Shown one piece after another: positions 21,591 through 33,343 of a stretch of DNA of 64,000 nt (its first letter is position 1; each line of letters begins with the position of its first letter). Source of the DNA: Cheilinus undulatus (taxonomy: Eukaryota; Chordata; Actinopteri; Labriformes; Labridae); assembly GCF_018320785.1 (NCBI RefSeq), contig NC_054875.1, positions 2,671,001 to 2,735,000 on the forward strand, written 5' to 3'. The notes under the pieces are model-generated. The model ran no database searches. It was not told the DNA's origin and saw only the letters and a list, made by a program, of their open reading frames with translations. The position numbers and the translations under genes were made by a program.

Positions 21591-22121
21591 GTGATGGAGC
21601 AGCAGATCAGTTCAGCTGTGAGATGATGCTTTTTCCAACGCCGGCTGTTCTCTAAAGTTAAGTCCTTTTTCACAGTCTTTGCTGGATTTTTCCTTTTCTG
21701 GCGCTCCAAATGTTTTCTATGGTGAAAGGTCTGGACTGCAGACAGACCAGTTCAGGACCCGGACTCTTCTCCTGTGAAGCCATGCTGTTGTGATGGATGT
21801 GGTATGTGGTTTAGCATGGACTTGCTGACAGAGACGTTGTCTGGATGGGAGCATATGTTGCTCTAAAAGCTCTCTCTACTTTTCAGCATTGATAGTTCCT
21901 TTCCAGATGTTAGAGCTGCCCACGCCATAGACACTAATGCAAAAAAATGCAATTTACATTTTTACTCATGGTCCCAACTTTTTTGGAATTTAGGTTGTGT
22001 CTAAAATATCACATGCTTGAGGCTTCTGTGTGTCCACTTAGGGCTTTTATATAAAGGACCTTGCTACATCAGTGCTTCTTTAAATACCCATTAAAGGTTT
22101 ATGGAAAGTTTTTTTGTCATT

Positions 22122-22389
22122 ACCTCCGCCAAGGAGGTTATGTGATCGGGTGGGTTTGTTTGTTTGTTCGTTCGTTCGTTAGTTAGTTTGTTAGCAACAT
22201 AACTCAAAAAGTTGTGGACGGATTTTGATGAAATTTTCAGGAAATGTCAGAAATGGCATAAGAAAGAACTGATTAGATTTTGGGAGGGATCCGGATCACC
22301 GTCTGGATCCAGGATTCTTTTAAAGGATTATGTAGTTTAGGGAGATGGGGCTAATGGCGGAAGTCTGCGCTCTCCGAGTGCTTTTCAAG
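22122..22389. mobile_element. Unclassified dispersed element, unit 2
   Basis: A 268-bp insert starting ACCTCCGCCAAGGAGGTTAT and ending CTCCGAGTGCTTTTCAAG, with a GTTTGTTTGTTCGTTCG run inside. It is absent from the matching site in unit 1 (about 12760) but present in unit 3. This sequence is common in fish genomes; I cannot assign its class. Confidence 0.7.
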
Positions 22390-23589
22390 TTTTTATCTTT
22401 TATTCATGTTTTTTATTTTTCTTTCAAAGTCAACAGCTGTTCATGTTGTCCTTCTTTAAGTATATATATCCAGGTGTTAGTCCTGTATTGTGAACCATTA
22501 ACCCTTTAAAGCCTGAAAACTTAAATAATAGCTAGAAAATTATCATTTTTTGGAACTGAGATGTTCATTAAACCTTCTACCAAAATCAAAAAATCATGAA
22601 AAATGCCCTAAAATGTCTCATAAATATTCTTTGTATCACATTTGACTGGAGGGTATTTTTAAATCATTGATCTGATTGTAGACAAAAGTATTTGAATGAA
22701 ATTATTGATCATGTTGATGAGACAGAGGTCTCCTGAAAGTGTGTATTAAATATGACACAATCAGATTTAAAGGGTTATTAGAATTGTTCCCTATGTTGTA
22801 AAGAATTGTAAAAGTGTATTTTTAAAGTGTAGTGTAAATAAAGGTGATCATACTAATACACATGTACACCTTTAGTGCTGTCTTCATTGTGTTTTTCAAA
22901 TGCTTCCCTTTTAACGTCCCTCATGTGACCCACACAAGCTCCAAGGAGAGAATTTTTCTGTTTTTAAAGCTCAAACTTTGAAGCTCACTTCCTCTGGATA
23001 TTAAAATGCTGAGTTCTGCTGTTTTTAAAAGGAAACTGAAGACACATCTGTGTAATCTGGATTTTAATCTGGAGTGATTTTACAACCTTTGACTGTTTGA
23101 AGTTAGATAAATAGAAATGTATGTTGAATATGTAAACAGAGTTAAAACGCCCACACAAAAATAATAATCTGACACTAAATAGAAAACACAGAGCAATACA
23201 AGAGTCACATGCAATCATTTGGTTTCCATATCCAACAAGGAGAGGGAGGAAGTGCACACTTATTTAATCCCAGCCCTTCTCCATAATTCATGGATTATTC
23301 ATTCTACAGCTTCCATCTTTCATCATCTTTGACCTTCAGCCTCATAGCCTATTATCTGATTATTTAGCTCAAATGTTCATATTTTAGTCATCATGAAAAA
23401 TTAGAAATAGTCTGTTTTAACGCTCTGACAGTTGTTGAATGTTTACATGATATGATAACCAAAGACTGTTTTGAATTAAAGAGGTTTTACCGTGTTATTA
23501 AGAGCCATGAAGTCAAAGCGGCTGACTGGATAAACTCACTTTATCAATAGAAGAAGCTCCAGGCCTGCTTTGTACTAATGCAGTCATCA

Positions 23590-23604
23590 GGCGCCACCTG
23601 CTGG
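23590..23604 (-). promoter_or_regulatory. CTCF-like motif in unit 2
   Basis: Same 15-mer and module as in unit 1, 9661 bp downstream of it. Confidence 0.45.
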
Positions 23605-23662
23605 TAGATTAAGGAATAAAATCCAGCAAACACATCCAGTTCAACATTGTACTTTCATTTAA

Positions 23663-23920
23663 ATGACAACAGTCATTTTTAATTCAGACCCACAAATAAT
23701 AGACAGCTTTAAAGAGGATTTCCAGGAAGAAGACAACTTCAGTCAGGAACACTCTGATCAGACATTTAACCATTTGAATGGATCTACAGTTTTACTTGGT
23801 GGAGAAGAATCTGCTCTAAAGATGCTCCCTGGGTTAGTCAGCAGCACGTTTGACTTTCAGGGAGAGAGCATGGCTAGAAAACCTCATATAGACAGAAACA
23901 TTTATGACGATGTGTACTGA
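23663..23920 (+). CDS. Unrecognised 85-residue ORF, unit 2
   Basis: Predicted protein identical to the unit 1 copy (MTTVIFNSDP...NIYDDVY). One silent difference seen (GAG to GAA in LLGGEE). Function unknown; it may be an exon or a chance frame kept by recent duplication. Confidence 0.35.
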   Translation: MTTVIFNSDPQIIDSFKEDFQEEDNFSQEHSDQTFNHLNGSTVLLGGEESALKMLPGLVSSTFDFQGESMARKPHIDRNIYDDVY

Positions 23921-23951
23921 AAATAATGGAACTAGGTGATGAAGCTTTAGT

Positions 23952-24161
23952 CTATAACGGAGGAGGCTGGGGTGGAGAAGGGGAAGCTTTTGGCTATAAA
24001 GGAGGAGGCTGGGGTGGAGGAGGGGAAGCTTTTGGCTATAAAGGAGGAGGCTGGGGTGGAGGAGGGGAAGCTTTTGGCTATAAAGGAGGAGGCTGGGGTG
24101 GAGGAGGGGAAGCTTTTGGCTATAAAGGAGGAGGCTGGGGTGGAGGAGGGGAAGCTTTGCC
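23952..24161 (+). repeat. 42-bp minisatellite, five units
   Basis: Five tandem copies of the 42-bp unit (starts 23952, 23994, 24036, 24078, 24120), the last four nearly identical. The resulting glycine-rich open frame (23926-24177) is a by-product of the repeat. Confidence 0.9.
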
Positions 24162-25192
24162 ATTAGCAACAGCATGATGCATCATCATTAAAGTTGTTCA
24201 TGCCAGCTTCTGTTTGGTTTTAGTGATCTTTTAAAGTTCACAGAGACTCCTCCAGCTTATTCTGAATCTCTCTAATGTGAATCTCTGAGTGATTTCAATG
24301 TAATGTCAAACTTCCACTGTAAACTTTAGGCTCTGCGTTTAAAAACACATTAAGTATCCAAACAACTGTTCCAGCCCCAATCTTCAGTGTGATGCTTTGT
24401 TAAAGCTTCACCATAAAGTTCATGCTCTAAAACTTTGAAAATAAGTCAGAAGGCACAGCTTTAATGCTCCCATTATTGTGTTGTTGGACAATCATCGCAC
24501 ATACGTACCAGCGGGCAGAGACGCTGAGCTATCATGCAGTTATTTGGGTGAAAAACATCCTTTTAGCCTAATGGCCTTATTGCATTAAAAATCTAATAAT
24601 GAGGATAGCACACAGTAAAGATCCGCCTACTGTCTGTGAGAGCTGATAGAGGTGAGCTGCAGATTTTATGATGGGCAAACTTTCCAGAGATCAGGAAACA
24701 GTTCCACCTCTGTATGACTTTAAAATAAATGATGTGTAAATAAGGTGGGTAAATATTACTCTGACATTGCTGTTACTCAGCCATAAGCAGGAGTTAAATC
24801 AGTCTAAGACTCCCAGCTGTTTTATCCATGTGTTAAACATGATGAGGATGTGGATGTTTGCTTAGTTCTGCTTCAACAACAGCTGCTGTGGGACCTGGGG
24901 CCCTGGTCATGGTCAGAAACCCAGCAGGAAGGAGTGGGATTAAGAGAAGAGTCCTGCACAGAGCTCTAGTTTCAACCATTCCAACAAAAGGAACAAGAGT
25001 AAGAAGCACTGATGTCACTCAAAATTAAGATTGACCCAAAAACACAGCTGGTAACTCACCAAACTAAAAACCAGGGATGAGTACAAAACTAACCAATGTT
25101 TTCACTCACACTGGAACGACATTTTGGAGGCTGGGAACAAAAATCGAACCTAAATGTCAGGATGCTAACGGATTGTCTGAAGGCTGCAGCAT
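24162..25192. other. Shared flank, no gene seen (unit 2)
   Basis: Counterpart of 14416-15446 with only scattered substitutions. Confidence 0.6.
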
Positions 25193-25205
25193 TGCAGAAC
25201 CAGAT

Positions 25206-26072
25206 TTTTTTTTTTTTAATCTAGAATCGAACTTTATTGCACTTTTCAAGATACAAAAACAGACTTACAACTTGTATGTATGCAGTCCTGTACTTAATGG
25301 TTAATGAATACAGTTGTATAAAATTATCAAGTGCATTAACAAAAGGAGAAAGAACAAACAAGTGAACATAAAATGCTAGGGGGGAATGAGTGTCTATGTA
25401 GCGATATCAAACATATTACAAGCTGAAACAGTTTTAATTGCTTTTTGTTTTTCAGAATATTTGATGGAATTCATATATTGGTTGAACACATTTAAAAAGG
25501 TATTGAAATGTGGCCTTTTACCTGAAAATTTACATCTATGGATATGGAATTTGGCCAATATAATAATAAGATTCATCAAGAACACACAGTTGTTTTCATT
25601 TTGCCCTTTTCCAAGAGTCCAAACAATACATTCTTCCATAGTAGTACGAAATGTTTATCTATTTTACTGTGAATGAAATCACAGAGTTTTTGCCAGAATT
25701 TCTTTACACTAGAGCAATACCAAAATAAATGTACAACATTTTCAGGACAAAGATTGCAGAAGCTACAGTTGGAATCAATATCACTTTAAAACTTATTTTA
25801 ATGTAAAGTTTTGATGGGTAAAACCTATGGAAAAGTTTGAAGGAGACTTCCTTGACTTTATTGGTGATCAAATACTTATTGGGTAAGCGCCAAACCTTCC
25901 TCCATTCCACATTATCCACAAGCATGTTCCAGTAAGAAATGGCACAATGTAAAGATGTTACACTCTTTTGCAACAGTCTCCTTGTAGATCTATTGTTGAT
26001 CATGCAATGACTGGAAAAACAGATTTTACCTATGGGAGTGTTTTTTTGTGAAAAAGGTGTGGATGTTTAAAC
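25206..26072 (-). mobile_element. 5'-truncated L1-type LINE, unit 2
   Basis: Same insertion as at 15460-16326, with the same TGCAGAACCAGAT duplications (25193-25205 and 26073-26085). It was duplicated together with the unit. Confidence 0.9.
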
Positions 26073-26192
26073 TGCAGAACCAGATAATTCAGTCTAAGAG
26101 CCAATTTTGCTACAACTCCACTCCTACAGATTCTTGATGTTTAGGAGGATTAAGGAGTTGTAGAAATCAAAGCAGTGTCCTGACTGACTCAC

Positions 26193-26372
26193 AGTCAAAC
26201 CAGTTCCCTGTCCAGCAGCAGAAACCGTCTCCGAGTGAACACAGGTGAGTCTTCCTCTGTTTCTACCTTCATTCTAAAGAGATAAAGAGTGTTCATTGTG
26301 ATGTCTGTTAAAGTCAGCTGTTGTTGTAGTAATGCTGAAACTCTTACAGTGTCTCTGAGATGTGTTGAAGAG
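26193..26372 (-). pseudogene. Decayed Ig V-set-like exon, unit 2
   Basis: Counterpart of 16447-16626. Two extra bases in the codons for SPVFTET (near 26231) shift the frame before the GxGTxLT block, so this copy is certainly broken. Confidence 0.35.
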
Positions 26373-27230
26373 TTTAAAGAGCTCAAAGTTGATCTCCAAA
26401 CTCTGACTGTGGTTGAGACTGGTAATGAGATGTAGGCTGGGAAGAATCCACTTCAGAGATGAAAATGTGTCTGAGGGTGAACAGGATGAGTTCGGGGGAC
26501 TGGGATAGGATGGGACAGTTCAAGTTTCCAGGAAGTTCACCTGTCCAGGTGTGATGTCTCTGATTAAACCTGAAGCGTGTGGTGCCTTCGTCTCAGTCTT
26601 TCTGATTCTGATCATGTGTTCTGGTTGTTGATACTCGTCATCGTGATCGAGGCTCCACATGTGACGTGTCTAAAAGCGAGCGTTGGGGCTTCTGCAATGT
26701 CCCCTCCAGCTGTCGGATATTTTCTAAAGAGCAGAAACTCTCAGGGACCAAACAGGGCTGAGGAAAGAGGCGTGGCGTGATGGCGCTGTGACAGGAGAGC
26801 TGAGGGTGTGTAAAGGTGTGAGTGTTTGTAGGGAAATAAGATGAGCAGATGAGGGCCTTAGATGATCTCAACTCGGTGGGGTTTTTTTGGTCCACTTCCT
26901 GGAGTCCTTCTAGGAGTAACTCCTCGTTGGGGGTCAGTCTAATCTATCTGATTGTTGTTTTACAGCTAGAAGAGACCGAATTGATGAAAAAATATTTTGC
27001 TGATGTACAAAACCCCCAAAGGGTGGAATTTTTAACTTGGCTACACATTACCATATGTGGTCCAGACATCATGTTGATGTGTAGAACAGTCAGGTCCTGC
27101 ACAGATTCATACTGTAGCTTTGAAAATCAGTCAAAGTGCCCCAGTGGTGACAGTAAATATGACGCTACTCTCTGAGGTCTGTGGTAATCCGTTTGAGTAT
27201 TTCTACATCAAATTAACTTTGAAAACCCAT
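26373..27230. other. Shared flank, no gene seen (unit 2)
   Basis: Counterpart of 16627-17484. It lacks the CGCG interruption at unit 1 position about 16917, leaving GTGACGTGTC. Confidence 0.5.
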
Positions 27231-27238
27231 CAGACCCA

Positions 27239-27480
27239 CGGTTCTTAACTGGTCTAGTATCAGGACCCACCACCACCTCTTTGACCACAAATCAAACAGA
27301 ACATTTGACAATCATAAACATGGGATGTTACTGACAAATGGGGGAATTAGACTTCAGATGGATCCTTCAAAATAAAAGCACATCATACATTTTCCCACAT
27401 TTTTTCTATGCACACATCCACGACCCATTTAAAATGGCTTTGTGACCCACTGTTGGGTCCTGACCCACCTTTTAAGAAAC
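27239..27480. mobile_element. hAT-type MITE, unit 2
   Basis: Same element as 17493-17734 with flanks CAGACCCA / CAGACCAT. Confidence 0.65.
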
Positions 27481-27820
27481 CAGACCATTAGACATTTGTC
27501 TTGATGTGTACCAAAGAGTTTTCATCTGAGGGTGTCATTTTAGTGTTTGACCACAGTTCCATCCTTAACACATCGGCATGCATTTTAAGTTTAAATTTTG
27601 AATCAGCCACAGCACCACCTACTGACAAAAAAATGTCACTGCATCTGTAATACTGCCTCTATGGTTCAGCAAATCCTTCTCAGATTTTCTCAGACACATC
27701 CAAAAACCCCATGCATTGCTATGAAAGCCATGACTTTTTGTTCGATGTGCAGCCAAGGCAGTTTGTTGGTTGCCATGAAATTTGAAGTAGTTTTATCAAG
27801 AGTTGTAAAGAGTAATACAG

Positions 27821-28344
27821 CAGTGTTAATTTCATTGACTAAAAGTCTGACTAAAAATGTTTGTCGACAGCCTTTTGTTCCATGACAAAAACTAGACTAA
27901 GACTAACAAAAATAGATCTGTGATGACTGAAACTGACAGAAACTAACTTTGTTTTTTGTCAAGATGACTCAAACTAGACTAAAATGTAATGTAGTTTTCG
28001 TCAGACATTCAAAATCTGTGATATTTCTCCACTGTGGGTAAATCTGTCGAAATACAATGCATCTGTATCTATTCTGCCTTTCAGCTGTAGAAAGCAGGGA
28101 CCCCAGGTTTGGCAGAGTGCAGAGAACACACTACCACGATTTGGAACCAAATTTAGGCAAGAAAATAAATGCTTGGACTAAAAGTAAAGACTAAAATGCA
28201 AGGACTTTTTATGGACTAAAATGTTTTCGTCGACTAAAACTAAAAAGAATAGAAATGACTAAAATAGGACTAAAACTAAAATGCATTTCATTTAAAGACT
28301 AAAACTAAAGCTACAATTAAAAATAGCTGTCAAAATTAACACTG
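27821..28344. mobile_element. hAT-type MITE with perfect 8-bp duplication, unit 2
   Basis: Same element as 18075-18599, with TAATACAG at 27813-27820 and 28345-28352. It is one base shorter. Confidence 0.92.
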
Positions 28345-28352
28345 TAATACAG

Positions 28353-29753
28353 CCATGAAACGTAGCAGAAAAATATCCACAGGCAAGCTAAGATGATTGG
28401 GGCACTCAGAGGTACCCCTTAGAATAACTGAGAAACTCAGCCCCTGAAGCATGTGCAGTCTAAGACTTTGACATTTGGTACACGAATGCAGCATGCCAGG
28501 TTCTCTGAAAAAGCCTCATATCCCCATATGTAGAGAATCCCTCGTTTTAAGCTTTTGGTTTAAAAACAGTAATTTCTGGGGATCTTTCTGGGATTAACTC
28601 CCCCTAAGGGTTCTTCATATCCTCTTGAAATGATGGTTGCTGCTAAAAGAGATCTGTGTGGGGAAAGAGCAGTTTGGCTCATGCACAGACTCTGTGTTAT
28701 CTAGTTTATAAGTAACAAACTGGGACAAATCCTACCAGGTTACCAGAAACTCTCTTGAAATCTGTTTTTAACATCTTTTAATCACCCTCATTGCACCATG
28801 CAATACTCATGATCAAAGCTGTTACTATGGTGATGGGTTTTACGCCATTAAACAGTAAGTAGCAACTTGAATGTTTCATGATCCAGTGATGGAATTAAAT
28901 TTATCCATTCGATCATTTGATTGGGCATAGAAAATTGACACAGTGGCGCCCCCTGTCCAGCACTGCATGTTGCACCTAGATATTTTTTTTTTTAATTTGG
29001 CAGGCACATTCATCATGCCAGGAATATTAAAAAAAAAGACTTGGAACACCCGTATAAAACCTAAAGTAAGTCCGCATTTTCAATTTTATTAAAAACGACT
29101 AAATTTATGCATTTCTAGGTCTCTTTCTTGGATTCATTCCTCCTACTCAGAGAACCCAACCCATCACAAATCTTGTGCAGAGCTGGTAACGACTGTTTTA
29201 AAGACCTTTCGTCACTTCCTGTTTTAATCTTGAAGGGCATGGCTGAGGCTTCTTCTCAAATTTTAATGTCTCGCCATCCAACAAGAAGTGCACTTTTACT
29301 CAAACATATCGGGTCCCGACTGCCTTATAAGATGCTTGTTTCATTACAGAAATCTTTTGAACATTGCTAAACTCCATCATTAGATTTATTTCTAAAGGCC
29401 ACCTATTTCCAGTAAGATCAGTAAAAGATGCTTCAGTTGCTTTCACCATGTGATCTCTTTCCATGGCGGCTTTAACAGACATGAGAGTTCAGAGTGTAGA
29501 CATTACCGCTCTAGTTTGACTGTTTTACTTGTTTGCATTGTTTCCAGTCACATTTTAATGCAGAAATGTAAAACGTGCACAGAAAGAGATGGATGGAAAC
29601 CTCAATGATGGTTAAAAATGTCCTGCCCTGTCAGTGTCAACATTTACTTTATCGTCCCAGTTACTGAAGAATGAGTCTCATTTGGGCAGTTTTCCCATGC
29701 TGCTGCCACAAAGCAGACAAAATCAAAAATCTGTTCTGATAACTGTCTCTGAT
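28353..29753. other. Shared flank upstream of the third TRIM
   Basis: Counterpart of 18608-20008. No gene supported. Confidence 0.5.
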
Positions 29754-29886
29754 AAACCAGTTTCTCTTATTGTTGAACAGAGTCACGACGCCCAGACAGC
29801 GTGGGAGAGCTTTCTGTGAACACGTTCAGAGGACTTTTAAAGGGATTTGGAGAGTTTTTCTATAAAATGTCTCACAGAGAGAAGTC

Positions 29887-31335
29887 ATGACTGAGAAAAT
29901 CACTCTTTTTGAAAACTTCCTGAGCTGCCACCTGTGCTCAGAGACTTTCAAAGATCCCATGTCTCTGAGCTGCAACCACAGCTTCTGTTCCAGCTGCCTG
30001 GAGGAATTCTGGGAAAAATCTGAGGACAAAAACTGTCCCATTTGTAAAAAAAAGTCCTCAGAGTATTTCCTGGTGGTGAACTTTGGTCTGAAGGAACTGG
30101 CTGACTCTTTTGCTGGCAGACAGAAAGATGGATCATATGAGGCTGAAGGAGAGAAGAAGGTGGAGCTGGTGTGTCAGAAACATCCAGAAGAAACAAAAAT
30201 ATTCTGTAAAGATGAGGACAGAGTCCTGTGTCCTGTCTGTGAGTTTTCTCTTCACCACAGTCACAAAATGGTTCCTGTAGAAGAAGCCGTCAGTGAGGTG
30301 AAGGAGCAGCTGAAATCTGACTTAAAGTCTCTGCAGGACAAGAGAGACCAATACCAACAAACAGAGAAGATGTACCATGAAATGATCCAACACTCCAAGA
30401 AGCAGCTGGCGTTGACGGAGAGGAAGATCAGAGCAGAGTTCAAAAAGCTCCAGCAGCTCCTGAAAGAGGAAGAGGAGTCCAGGCTGGCGGCTGTGAGGGA
30501 GGAAGAAGAGACAAAGATGAAGATGGTGAGCAGAGAGATGAAGAAGATTCAGGAGCAGATCTCCTCTCTGTCTCAGAGTATCGGTGCTGTTGAAGAAGAG
30601 CTGCAGAAACACAGCGTGTCCTTCCTCAGCAGTTATAAAGACACTCAGAGCAGAGCCAGAGCCCGCTGCTCCGTGTCCCATCCACAGCTGGTCTCCGGAG
30701 CGCTGATCCATGTCAGCAAACACGTTGGCAACCTGTCCGTCCAAGTGTGGGAGAAGATGAGGGACAGGCTCAGCTTCAGTCCGGTCATTCTGGACCCAAA
30801 CACTGCACACGGCTGTCTCTATCTGTCTGATGATCTGACCTCTGTGAGAAAAGGAGACACAAAGCAGCAGCTTCCTGATAATCCAGAGAGACTCACTTAT
30901 TATTCCAACGTTCTGGGCTCTGAGGGCTTCAGCTCAGGGAAACACAGCTGGGACGTGGAGGTGGGAGACCATCCTATCTGGACTTTGGGTTTGGCTAAAG
31001 AGTCAGTGGACAGGAAGGGAAAGATATTTGTTTTACCAAAATATGGATTCTGGTGTTTATTGCATCGCAGTGGAAAATACACAGATGTTCTAGGTCAGAC
31101 TGTCAGATTGAAGAAGAGTCCTCAGAGGGTCCGAGTCCAGCTGGACTATGATGGCGGGGAGGTTTCCTTCTACGACCCTGAAGACATGACTCTCATCTAC
31201 ACTCACAGAGACACTTTCACTGAGAAACTCTTCCCTTATTTCTGTGTTGGAGAGTCTGGTGATGCTAAAACATCAGAAATCCAAATCTGTCCCCGTCAGA
31301 TGTCTGTGATGTTCATGGAGAGCGCCGAGGTCTGA
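29887..31335 (+). CDS. TRIM-family E3 ubiquitin ligase, copy 3
   Basis: A 482-residue protein with the same domain layout and zinc ligands as copy 2. It differs from copy 2 at only four residues: T213M in the coiled coil, and R286Q, K292R and R298S at the coiled-coil/PRY border. Three of the four fall within 13 residues, and none is in the RING. The 5' flank differs by CTATAAAATG in place of CTATAAAAGG. An intact, very recent duplicate, so copies 2 and 3 probably have the same activity. Confidence 0.9.
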   Translation: MTEKITLFENFLSCHLCSETFKDPMSLSCNHSFCSSCLEEFWEKSEDKNCPICKKKSSEYFLVVNFGLKELADSFAGRQKDGSYEAEGEKKVELVCQKHPEETKIFCKDEDRVLCPVCEFSLHHSHKMVPVEEAVSEVKEQLKSDLKSLQDKRDQYQQTEKMYHEMIQHSKKQLALTERKIRAEFKKLQQLLKEEEESRLAAVREEEETKMKMVSREMKKIQEQISSLSQSIGAVEEELQKHSVSFLSSYKDTQSRARARCSVSHPQLVSGALIHVSKHVGNLSVQVWEKMRDRLSFSPVILDPNTAHGCLYLSDDLTSVRKGDTKQQLPDNPERLTYYSNVLGSEGFSSGKHSWDVEVGDHPIWTLGLAKESVDRKGKIFVLPKYGFWCLLHRSGKYTDVLGQTVRLKKSPQRVRVQLDYDGGEVSFYDPEDMTLIYTHRDTFTEKLFPYFCVGESGDAKTSEIQICPRQMSVMFMESAEV

Positions 31336-31875
31336 GTGATGGAGCAGCAGATCAGTTCAGCTGTGAGATGATGCTTTTTCCAACGCCGGCTGTTCTCTAA
31401 AGTTAAGTCCTTTTTCACAGTCCTGGTCTTCTTTGCTGGATTTTTCCTTTTCTGGCGCTCCAAATGTTTTCTATGGTGAAAGGTCTGGACCACAGACAGA
31501 CCAGTTCAGGACCCGGACTCTTCTCCTGTGAAGCCATGCTGTTGTGATGGATGTGGTATGTGGTTTAGCATGGACTTGCTGACAGAGACGTTGTCTGGAT
31601 GGGAGCATATGTTGCTCTAAAAGCTCTCTCTACTTTTCAGCATTGATAGTTCCTTTCCAGATGTTAGAGCTGCCCACGCCATAGACACTAATGCAAAAAA
31701 ATGCAATTTACATTTTTACTCATGGTCCCAACTTTTTTGGAATTTAGGTTGTGTCTAAAATATCACATGCTTGAGGCTTCTGTGTGTCCACTTAGGGCTT
31801 TTATATAAAGGACCTTGCTACATCAGTGCTTCTTTAAATACCCATTAAAGGTTTATGGAAAGTTTTTTTGTCATT

Positions 31876-32143
31876 ACCTCCGCCAAGGAGGTTATGTGAT
31901 CAGGTGGGTTTGTTTGTTTGTTCGTTCGTCAGTTAGTTAGTTTGTTAGCAACATAACTCAAAAAGTTGTGGACAGATTTTGATGAAATTTTCAGGAAATG
32001 TCAGAAATGGCATAAGAAAGAACTGATTAGATTTTGGGAGGGATCCGGATCACCGTCTGGATCCAGGATTCTTTTAAAGGATTATGTAGTATAGGGAGAT
32101 GGGGCTAATGGCGGAAGTCTGCGCTCTCCGAGTGCTTTTCAAG
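31876..32143. mobile_element. Unclassified dispersed element, unit 3
   Basis: Copy of 22122-22389 at the homologous site. Confidence 0.7.
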
Positions 32144-33343
32144 TTTTTATCTTTTATTCATGTTTTTTATTTTTCTTTCAAAGTCAACAGCTGTTCATGT
32201 TGTCCTTCTTTAAGTATATATATCCAGGTGTTAGTCCTGTATTGTGAACCATTAACCCTTTAAAGCCTGAAAACTTAAATAATAGCTAGAAAATTATCAT
32301 TTTTTGGAACTGAGATGTTCATTAAACCTTCTACCAAAATCAAAAAATCATGAAAAATGCCCTAAAATGTCTCATAAATATTCTTTGTATCACATTTGAC
32401 TGGAGGGTATTTTTAAATCATTGATCTGATTGTAGACAAAAGTATTTGAATGAAATTATTGATCATGTTGATGAGACAGAGGTCTCCTGAAAGTGTGTAT
32501 TAAATATGACACAATCAGATTTAAAGGGTTATTAGAATTGTTCCCTATGTTGTAAAGAATTGTAAAAGTGTATTTTTAAAGTGTAGTGTAAATAAAGGTG
32601 ATCATACTAATACACATGTACACCTTTAGTGCTGTCTTCATTGTGTTTTTCAAATGCTTCCCTTTTAACGTCCCTCATGTGACCCACACAAGCTCCAAGG
32701 AGAGAATTTTTCTGTTTTTAAAGCTCAAACTTTGAAGCTCACTTCCTCTGGATATTAAAATGCTGAGTTCTGCTGTTTTTAAAAGGAAACTGAAGACACA
32801 TCTGTGTAATCTGGATTTTAATCTGGAGTGATTTTACAACCTTTGACTGTTTGAAGTTAGATAAATAGAAATGTATGTTGAATATGTAAACAGAGTTAAA
32901 ACGGCCACACAAAAATAATAATCTGACACTAAATAGAAAATACAGAGCAATACAAGAGTCACATGCAATCATTTGGTTTCCATATCCAACAAGGAGAGGG
33001 AGGAAGTGCACACTTATTTAATCCCAGCCCTTCTCCATAATTCATGGATTATTCATTCTACAGCTTCCATCTTTCATCATCTTTGACCTTCAGCCTCATA
33101 GCCTATTATCTGATTATTTAGCTCAAATGTTCATATTTTAGTCATCATGAAAAATTAGAAATAGTCTGTTTTAACGCTCTGACAGTTGTTGAATGTTTAC
33201 ATGATATGATAACCAAAGACTGTTTTGAATTAAAGAGGTTTTACCGTGTTATTAAGAGCCATGAAGTCAAAGCGGCTGACTGGATAAACTCACTTTATCA
33301 ATAGAAGAAGCTCCAGGCCTGCTTTGTACTAATGCAGTCATCA

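Larger units (their letters stand above)
20009..29753 (+). repeat. Tandem duplication unit 2
   Basis: A 9745-bp unit with the second TRIM gene and the full flank (85-codon ORF, minisatellite, L1, Ig-like relic, two hAT MITEs). It matches unit 3 almost base for base where unit 3 exists, and matches unit 1 almost base for base beyond about 22.85 kb. Confidence 0.9.

Noticed and set aside
23926-24177. Glycine-rich open frame (GGGWGGGGEAFGYK repeats)
   Set aside because: It arises from the 42-bp minisatellite, whose period is a multiple of three and therefore stays open in several frames.
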